From positions 1 through 8,948 of the forward strand of contig JASFIT010000179.1 in the NCBI GenBank assembly GCA_050122535.1: a stretch of DNA of 8,948 nt, given 5' to 3'. Below, one piece after another: positions 5,604-8,948 of the stretch; position 1 is the first letter of the stretch; each line of letters begins with the position of its first letter. Origin of the DNA: JASFEQ01 sp050122535. GTDB lineage: Bacteria > Desulfobacterota > DSM-4660 > Desulfatiglandales > HGW-15. Under the pieces are notes generated by a model, which was given only the letters and a program-made list of their open reading frames with translations, was not told the DNA's origin and did not search any database. The position numbers and the translations under genes were made by a program.

Positions 5604-6041
5604 GTGGACAATTCACTAATAGCCTATGTGATAGGTGTGACATACGCAAACGCTGATGGAAGTAGTCGTCAAGAAATAATTAGGAATTGTAAAAAGGGTG
5701 ACGAGCTAATACTCGTCAGAGAACTTAGTAATCCATATGATAATAATGCAATCAAAGTTTGTACGCTTAAGCAACCAGGCTTGCTATCGAGATTGCTGCG
5801 AAGAAAACCAGTCCTATCGCAGTTGGGTTATCTATCGGAATATGTGGCGTCAAAAATCGCGCCTTTAATGGATGAGGGCGTGCATGTCCAAGCTCGTGTT
5901 AATGAAATCGAGCAAACGGAAAAGGTTGAAACAGGTCAATCAGGAACCGTGATAGAAAGCATCCATGAGTGTTTGGTTGAAATAAGCGCAGAAAACGTTA
6001 AATGGGATAAAGACAGAAATCCCGTGCTCGTCAGTAGTTAG
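5604..6041 (+). CDS. HIRAN-domain protein
   Basis: A 145-residue protein made essentially of one HIRAN domain, which in characterised fusions (HLTF/Rad5-type helicases) binds 3' single-stranded DNA ends; free-standing bacterial copies have no established role. Diagnostic motifs are GVTYANADGSSRQ (11-23), GDELILVRELSNPYDNNAI (32-50) with the conserved Arg-Glu and N-PYD-NAI core, and LGYLSEYVASKIAPLMDEG (74-92). A short insertion (KQPGLLSRLLRRKP, about 56-69) sits between the second and third motifs, and a tail of about 30 residues follows. The start is GTG at 5604; AAAAAGG (5584-5590) is 13 bases upstream, longer than ideal, but the domain begins within the first 10 residues, so no later start fits. 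No nuclease or helicase gene lies beside it. Confidence 0.9.
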   Translation: MDNSLIAYVIGVTYANADGSSRQEIIRNCKKGDELILVRELSNPYDNNAIKVCTLKQPGLLSRLLRRKPVLSQLGYLSEYVASKIAPLMDEGVHVQARVNEIEQTEKVETGQSGTVIESIHECLVEISAENVKWDKDRNPVLVSS

Positions 6042-6058
6042 CCACAGACCCGCCGTTC

Positions 6059-6129
6059 CATCCTCCGTAGCAGGCTACTGCGCCCGTCCTCCGTAGCAGA
6101 CTACTGCGGAGGATGGAGAGGACGGGCGC
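6059..6129. repeat. Direct and interlocked inverted repeats
   Basis: A 22-base unit beginning TCCTCCGTAGCAG is repeated at 6061-6082 and 6087-6108 (21 of 22 identical). Two perfect inverted pairs overlap in a crossed order: CCATCCTCCG (6059-6068) with CGGAGGATGG (6107-6116), and GCGCCCGTCCTC (6080-6091) with GAGGACGGGCGC (6118-6129). It starts 18 bases after the HIRAN stop codon. In RNA this could form a pseudoknot or alternative hairpins. Confidence 0.75.
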
Positions 6130-6266
6130 CAAGGCTATGGCGAGGCAAGCAGAGAAACAGAACTGTAAATATTTTGTTGACACGGGTTTTGCTGCGCAAA
6201 ACACACAGATTACACCCTCCGCCGCTAAAGCTATGGCGGGCAGGCGGATAACACGGAGAGGAGAAA

Positions 6267-6395
6267 GGATCGCTTGAAACAATGGGAACCCGTGAGGAAC
6301 AAAAACAAGCTAGCTTGTTTTTGTCTCTCAGGGGTTCCCATTGACCACAATGCTTTGCATTGGGATTCCCGCGTAGCGGGTATTTCCAGCGATCC
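6267..6395. repeat. GGATCGCT-bounded palindromic element, copy 2
   Basis: A 129-base element that begins GGATCGCTTGAAA and ends with its inverse, TTTCCAGCGATCC (12 of 13 bases complementary). Inside are a 62-base near-perfect palindrome (6281-6342), a hairpin CAATGC-TTT-GCATTG (6348-6362) and a hairpin CCCGC-GTA-GCGGG (6368-6380). The ends match those of the element at 3272-3353, while the interiors differ. Confidence 0.6.
6281..6342. repeat. 62-base near-perfect palindrome
   Basis: Two 31-base arms meet at 6311/6312 with 28 of 31 positions complementary. The central 26 bases (6299-6324), with half-site ACAAAAACAAGCT, are a perfect palindrome, and the outer arms AATGGGAACCC/GGGGTTCCCATT also pair. 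There is no T-run after it, so it is not a normal terminator. Confidence 0.85.
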
Positions 6396-6709
6396 GCGTT
6401 ACTAATCTGTGGAATCTGCGGAATCTGCGTCCAAAAAACTTTTCGATTCCGTCTGTGTAAGTCTGCGTGGGTCTGTGGCTAATAATTATCTGGGTTTTCT
6501 CTGTGTCCTCTGCGTCTCTAGCGAGAGGAGCGAGCGGGTGGTGAACTCTTTCTTTTTCGTGACAAATCTCTAAGATCCTGTCTATCCTGTCTAAATTTCG
6601 CTTGCCCGCCATAGCTTTAGCGGCGGCGTTTGGCGAAGGGGGGTGCTTTCGTGATTCGAATAGCTCTGGTTCCTCAGCACGAAATGCCCCCATCCCCATC
6701 TCAAAAACT

Positions 6710-6738
6710 TATGTAAAGTTCTACCAATAAGTGGAATT
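6710..6738 (+). promoter_or_regulatory. Conserved upstream activator-like site, copy 2
   Basis: Matches 3671-3699 at 27 of 29 positions, including the whole 18-base core CTACCAATAAGTGGAATT (from 6721). The core lies 122 bases before the GG of the second -24 element. The sequence between site and promoter is otherwise mostly unlike copy 1, apart from the TAAGTAT word at 6753. Confidence 0.6.
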
Positions 6739-6841
6739 AAATTTCTCCTTGATAAGTATTTTCTTCTTCATTTCTAAATAGCTTGTCATTGAAATTACCC
6801 TAACTCTTTGAAATCTCATAAAAAGCCAAAGCTGCGGAATT

Positions 6842-6857
6842 TGGCATTCTCTTTGCT
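6842..6857 (+). promoter_or_regulatory. Sigma-54 promoter, module 2
   Basis: TGGCATTCTCTTTGCT has GG at 6843-6844 and GC at 6855-6856 with 10 bases between, as the -24/-12 class requires. It is identical to promoter 1 outside the middle bases. The predicted start is near 6868. Confidence 0.82.
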
Positions 6858-6868
6858 GATTCTTCACA

Positions 6869-6925
6869 ATGTATGCGTTTGAACTTTGGGTAATCAAGCA
6901 GCCACTTTGCGGAATCTACGGGTAG
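6869..6925 (+). other. Possible leader mini-ORF after sigma-54 promoter 2
   Basis: An 18-codon open frame (MYAFELWVIKQPLCGIYG) begins one base after the predicted transcription start and ends at TAG 6923-6925, overlapping the ribosome binding site of the next gene. It has no ribosome binding site of its own. ATG placement at +2 matches the first module; translation is unproven. Confidence 0.2.
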
Positions 6926-6938
6926 AAAGGCTATGAAC

Positions 6939-7142
6939 ATGATGAGAGACGGTGAAACTTCTATTTCATATTATGCTGCCAGAAAGATGGGAATCGTCAA
7001 AAAGGTGAAGAATGCATGGAAGAAAGAAGTATCTCGGCGCAGAGTCAGCAGAAACACCTTGGCCATGTGCCTGACGGACTGGAGGAAAGGCGATCACGAA
7101 CTTATTGTTGATAAGGATATAATTGTCAAAGATTGGCGTTAA
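6939..7142 (+). CDS. Small basic protein, unknown function
   Basis: First gene after sigma-54 promoter 2. It encodes about 67-69 residues, rich in Lys and Arg in the middle (KKVKNAWKKEVSRRRVSRNTL) with a C-terminal part GDHELIVDKDIIVKDWR that looks like short strands. Three in-frame ATGs occur at 6933, 6939 and 6942. AGAAAGG (6924-6930) is only two bases before the first but eight before the second, so 6939 is preferred. No membrane segment and no known domain; the basic segment could bind nucleic acid, but that is only a compositional remark. Confidence 0.65.
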   Translation: MMRDGETSISYYAARKMGIVKKVKNAWKKEVSRRRVSRNTLAMCLTDWRKGDHELIVDKDIIVKDWR

Positions 7143-7193
7143 TTTTGAAGCCGTTAAGAAAACTCAAAGCGTTTAGAATTTGGGCAAATTAAT

Positions 7194-7415
7194 TTGGTAG
7201 CTAGATTACTAGACATTCAACATCGACTCAACCCACTTCACGTTTACTGCCGCTTTTTAGACATGGGGCTAAACAGGAAGTTTTCTTTCTCAATATGCAA
7301 ATTCTACGGAATCGTTGTGTTCATATGGATCAGCTGGACTCTCAAAGCAATTGTTCATTTCTACTGTGCAATAGATAGGAAGTGCATAGTCGAGCAAGAA
7401 ATGACGAAGAGATAA
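7194..7415 (+). CDS. Small one-helix membrane protein
   Basis: The frame encodes up to 73 residues from TTG 7194, or 50 from ATG 7263 (MGLNRKFSFSICKFYG). Neither start has a good ribosome binding site, so the 5' end is uncertain. The clear feature is one membrane segment (about residues 11-34 of the short form, ICKFYGIVVFIWISWTLKAI) between a basic N-terminus and a charged tail (DRKCIVEQEMTKR). By charge pattern it should have an N-in topology. The arrangement (basic, one helix, charged tail, about 50 residues) parallels the 52-residue protein of module 1. Family not recognised. Confidence 0.5.
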   Translation: MVARLLDIQHRLNPLHVYCRFLDMGLNRKFSFSICKFYGIVVFIWISWTLKAIVHFYCAIDRKCIVEQEMTKR

Positions 7416-7442
7416 TCAAATATGTCGCTTCAAGGCTAGACC

Positions 7443-7742
7443 ATGACAGATCTGACGCTTCATGAATACAAGGGCTTTTCTGAAGAAGAACTGCGGCGAA
7501 TACTGCAAGCAGAGGCGCTGAAAATATGTGGCCCCGAAAAGCTCGTAAAGAAAAACGTTCTGTTTTCCCTTTCTGACAGTGGAGGTAGACGTTCAGGGAC
7601 AGATCGGAGACAATTTTCTTACGACATACATATTCCAGAAAGACGGCGTGGCGAAGATCGAAGGAGTGGTCTAGATCGCAGAAGCGGCTTTGACCGGAGG
7701 AAAAGGAAAGAGCTACTAGGTTCCACCAGACTACAACACTAA
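7443..7742 (+). CDS. RRSGxDRR-repeat protein
   Basis: A 99-residue protein in two parts. Residues 1-45 form a helical N-terminus (GFSEEELRRILQAEALKICG). Residues 49-88 carry an Arg/Asp repeat: RRSGTDRR, a spacer QFSYDIHIPERR, then RRGEDRR, RSGLDRR and SGFDRRKR in tandem. The RRSGxDRR/PERR pattern is a recurring motif that I know from small uncharacterised proteins and tails of signalling proteins in Desulfobacterota and relatives; its function is not established. The alternating charges suggest a nucleic-acid, nucleotide or phosphate-binding surface, but this is conjecture. ATG 7443 is 28 bases after the previous stop; AAGG (7432-7435) is a plausible weak ribosome binding site. Confidence 0.8.
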   Translation: MTDLTLHEYKGFSEEELRRILQAEALKICGPEKLVKKNVLFSLSDSGGRRSGTDRRQFSYDIHIPERRRGEDRRSGLDRRSGFDRRKRKELLGSTRLQH

Positions 7743-7816
7743 ATACTAACCTGAGGACCGCAAAAAACCTCACATGGTTATACTTAAAAAAGGTAGTCTG
7801 TGGTGTTTCTAGGGCT

Positions 7817-7860
7817 GGCCTCTCGGATGTGCGCAAATAATTGCGGCATTTCGGGAGGCC
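7817..7860 (+). promoter_or_regulatory. Long imperfect hairpin in leader of 7889 gene
   Basis: Two 20-base arms (7817-7836 and 7841-7860) around the loop ATAA. The ends GGCCTC/GAGGCC and CGCAA/TTGCG pair perfectly; the middle has two G-U pairs and a 4-base internal mismatch. It lies 29 bases before the start of the next gene. No T-run follows, so it is more like a leader structure or a repeat than a terminator. Confidence 0.5.
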
Positions 7861-7888
7861 TAAAAACAAGTGCTTTGAGGAGATTCGT

Positions 7889-8074
7889 ATGGGTAAAGAT
7901 CCTCGCAAGATGGGTGAAAACAAATCCGGTTCCGTTCCTCCAGAGGCACTCATTAAAGAGGTCATTCAATCTATTGAGACCATCGATAGGAAAATAGAGG
8001 AATTCTTTGCGATTCACGGCACCGACTTGAAAATAAGTCGTGATAACCGACCCAATTTTAGGAGAGGAAAATGA
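7889..8074 (+). CDS. Small soluble protein, unknown function
   Basis: A 61-residue protein starting MGKDPRKMGENKSGS. ATG 7889 is chosen because GAGGAG (7877-7882) lies six bases before it; the frame is open further upstream to 7841 but that part overlaps the hairpin. The middle (PPEALIKEVIQSIETIDRKIEEFFAIHG) reads as one amphipathic helix with regular Ile/Leu spacing, suggesting self-association; the tail is basic (RDNRPNFRRGK). Its stop overlaps the start of the next gene (ATGA), so the two are coupled and probably act together. Family not recognised. Confidence 0.75.
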   Translation: MGKDPRKMGENKSGSVPPEALIKEVIQSIETIDRKIEEFFAIHGTDLKISRDNRPNFRRGK

Positions 8075-8283
8075 AGGTCAACTGTACTTCATGCGGATAT
8101 GAAGTTAACTTGGACCACACGGGATTCGAGGATTATGTGGGCCCGGTCAAATGCTTCTGCTGCGGAGCAATGATGGAAATCAAGATTGCCGAAGGCTTTG
8201 TGTATTCAGTAAACCCCTTGGCGATCCTGGAAGAGCAGGCCAGTAATCATCCGTCAGAGAATCCCAGCTATATTGCAGAGTAA
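8071..8283 (+). CDS. Small zinc-ribbon-like protein
   Basis: A 70-residue protein with two cysteine knuckles: Cys5-x-x-Cys8 (NCTSCGYEVNLDH) and Cys28-x-Cys30-Cys31 (VKCFCCGAMMEIK), the pattern of a short zinc ribbon with a 19-residue spacer. Which of Cys28/30 pairs with Cys31 in the second knuckle is unclear; Cys28-x-x-Cys31 is the usual form. A tail of about 30 residues follows (NPLAILEEQASNHPSENPSY). Proteins like this usually bind nucleic acid or protein partners through the ribbon; no enzyme activity is expected. AGGAGAGG (8060-8067) precedes ATG 8071, whose second base begins the stop of the 61-residue gene, indicating tight translational coupling. Confidence 0.82.
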   Translation: MKVNCTSCGYEVNLDHTGFEDYVGPVKCFCCGAMMEIKIAEGFVYSVNPLAILEEQASNHPSENPSYIAE

Positions 8284-8340
8284 ATATCACCGCCTAAAAT
8301 AATTGCCCATTCAAATTCTAGAGAACGAGAGCAGCTTCAG

Positions 8341-8357
8341 CAAATGAGCAGCATTTG
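8341..8357. promoter_or_regulatory. Small inverted repeat upstream of FHA gene
   Basis: CAAATG (8341-8346) and CATTTG (8352-8357) are separated by AGCAG, 40 bases before the FHA start. It could be an operator or a weak hairpin; no convincing promoter boxes accompany it. Confidence 0.3.
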
Positions 8358-8396
8358 ATGTGATTCTTGAACTCTCTCTGCAAAGGATGACCTGGC

Positions 8397-8792
8397 ATGG
8401 ATAGACTCTACATCGTGACCGGAAAATATGAAAAACTATCCCTGGGACTAAATGGCCGAACAACCCATATTGGACGGTCTCCGGAGAATGATGTACAAGT
8501 CGAAGACAATTATGTCTCACGCAAGCATCTGGAGCTGTATAAGAAAGGTGATAAATATTTTGTTAAAGATTTAAACAGTGCAAATGGAACTTTAGTTAAT
8601 GGTAAGAACATAGGTTCTAAGAAGGAACGAAGGGTGAAAGAAGGAGATACTATTGTTATTGGTATGACGCTTATTTGTCTGGGTGAGAGCTGTTCAGAGC
8701 GCGTCCATTCTTTTCTTGATTCTGTCGAGCCTCGCCGGGAGTTCGGTGACACAAATACATTCGCTCAAAAAGATAGAAACATGTCCCCATAA
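8397..8792 (+). CDS. FHA-domain protein
   Basis: A 131-residue protein that is mostly one forkhead-associated domain, a phosphothreonine-peptide reader. The family hallmarks are all present: GRS (26-28, with the phosphate-contacting Arg27), the SRKH motif (41-44), and the NSANGTLVNG loop (60-69). Strands before and after complete a normal FHA sandwich ending near residue 95. The last 35 residues (SERVHSFLDSVEPRREFGDT) are polar and show no domain. AAAGGA (8382-8387) lies nine bases before ATG 8397, supporting this start. It implies signalling by a Ser/Thr kinase encoded elsewhere, since no kinase is in the window; the nearest neighbour is the zinc-ribbon gene, 113 bases upstream. Whether it belongs to the module 2 transcript is not certain, as the gap has no terminator. 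Confidence 0.95.
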   Translation: MDRLYIVTGKYEKLSLGLNGRTTHIGRSPENDVQVEDNYVSRKHLELYKKGDKYFVKDLNSANGTLVNGKNIGSKKERRVKEGDTIVIGMTLICLGESCSERVHSFLDSVEPRREFGDTNTFAQKDRNMSP

Positions 8793-8849
8793 CAAACTTG
8801 AAGGACAATTTGGGTTTCTCGCCTTCTCCTTCCTGCTAACGTCTATACA

Positions 8850-8935
8850 AATCCCCCTCGATCCCCCTTAAGTAAAGGGGGGGGCTCTTTCATTGCTGGA
8901 ACAGGAGCCCTCCGTCCCGCCCTTTGATAAAGGGG
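8850..8935. repeat. Polypurine/polypyrimidine hairpin repeats
   Basis: CCCCCTT (8863-8869) pairs with AAGGGGG (8875-8881) around AAGTA; GGCTC (8883-8887) pairs with GAGCC (8905-8909); CCCTTT (8920-8925) pairs with AAAGGG (8929-8934). These are of the dispersed 'aaatccccc...aaaggggg' type. The first could terminate the FHA transcript, but what follows is GGGCTCTTTC rather than a proper T-run. Confidence 0.6.
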
Positions 8936-8948
8936 GTAGGGGAACTTT

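Larger units (their letters stand above)
6219..6626. repeat. 23-base perfect inverted pair (TATGGCG repeats)
   Basis: The 23 bases at 6219-6241 (CCGCCGCTAAAGCTATGGCG plus GGC) are exactly the reverse complement of 6604-6626. Each arm is also a small hairpin (CCGCC...GGCGG). Related hairpins with the CGCCA...TATGGCG core lie at 2141-2159 and 6128-6142, so this is a dispersed REP-like family with at least four members here. Confidence 0.7.
6042..6700. repeat. Non-coding repeat block 2
   Basis: About 650 bases with no credible gene, made of palindromes and dispersed repeats. In order it holds: interlocked inverted repeats (6059-6129), a TATGGCG hairpin (6128-6142), one arm of a 23-base inverted pair (6219-6241), a GGATCGCT-bounded element with a long palindrome (6267-6395), 'tctgcgtgggtctgtggc' and 'ctgtgtcctctgcgtctct' text (about 6460-6520), the inverted partner (6534-6561) of the block 1 segment, and the second 23-base arm (6604-6626). 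It leads directly into the second sigma-54 region, as block 1 leads into the first. Confidence 0.75.

Noticed and set aside
6328..6699. 123-codon minus-strand open frame
   Set aside because: It spans the palindromic and dispersed repeats of block 2; its translation is repeat-derived, and it has no ribosome binding site or family resemblance.
6042..6700. CRISPR array in the repeat-rich block
   Set aside because: The repeats are only two-copy, palindromic or dispersed, with no regular spacing or spacers, and there are no cas genes.
7342..7965. 207-codon open frame on the minus strand, the longest in the accessory part besides the annotated core genes
   Set aside because: It lies antisense to the RRSGxDRR gene and its neighbours, which have better starts and a recognisable repeat. 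Its translation shows no domain, and it is kept open by the biased Arg-rich codons opposite.
7889..8283. Toxin-antitoxin pair, from the ATGA-coupled small genes
   Set aside because: Size and coupling fit, but neither protein shows a known toxin or antitoxin motif; the second is a zinc ribbon. Coupling alone is not enough.

Overview
The window looks like chromosomal DNA from a Gram-negative anaerobe of the Desulfobacterota (former Deltaproteobacteria, Desulfobacterales-like). This rests on the style of the histidine genes, the -24/-12 (sigma-54) promoters, the many palindromic intergenic repeats, and small proteins of types I associate with that group (RRSGxDRR repeat protein, short zinc ribbon, stand-alone FHA). 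The taxonomic call is inference; there is no rRNA or other marker to fix it.

Positions 1-3044 are a conserved core block read on the minus strand, in the order tRNA-Ala(CGC), hisB, a predicted lipoprotein, hisA and a GatB/YqeY-family gene. HisB and HisA are two enzymes of histidine biosynthesis. The lipoprotein sits between them, and its last codons carry the ribosome binding site of hisA. The YqeY gene probably also has its own promoter.

Positions 3045-8948 are accessory in character and read on the plus strand. They hold two modules of similar layout. Each begins with several hundred bases of non-coding repeats, followed by a conserved 29-base block, then about 105 bases further on a textbook sigma-54 promoter, then a run of very small genes. 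Module 1 (from 3671) encodes an excisionase-type helix-turn-helix protein, two adjoining small membrane proteins and a terminator; after these come a coiled-coil protein, a GC-rich stretch and a HIRAN-domain protein. Module 2 (from 6710) encodes a basic 69-residue protein, a one-helix membrane protein, an RRSGxDRR protein, a translationally coupled pair (a 61-residue protein and a zinc ribbon) and an FHA-domain protein.

The upstream block and its distance to the promoter are the same in both modules (123 and 122 bases from the core site to the GG of -24), while most of the DNA between is not alike. I therefore read this as one enhancer-binding activator controlling two sets of small, mostly uncharacterised genes. 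That activator is not in the window. The repeat blocks hold a 62-base near-perfect palindrome, two elements bounded by GGATCGCT/AGCGATCC, interlocked inverted repeats, and REP-like hairpins carrying TATGGCG. No transposase, integrase, rRNA or CRISPR array was seen.
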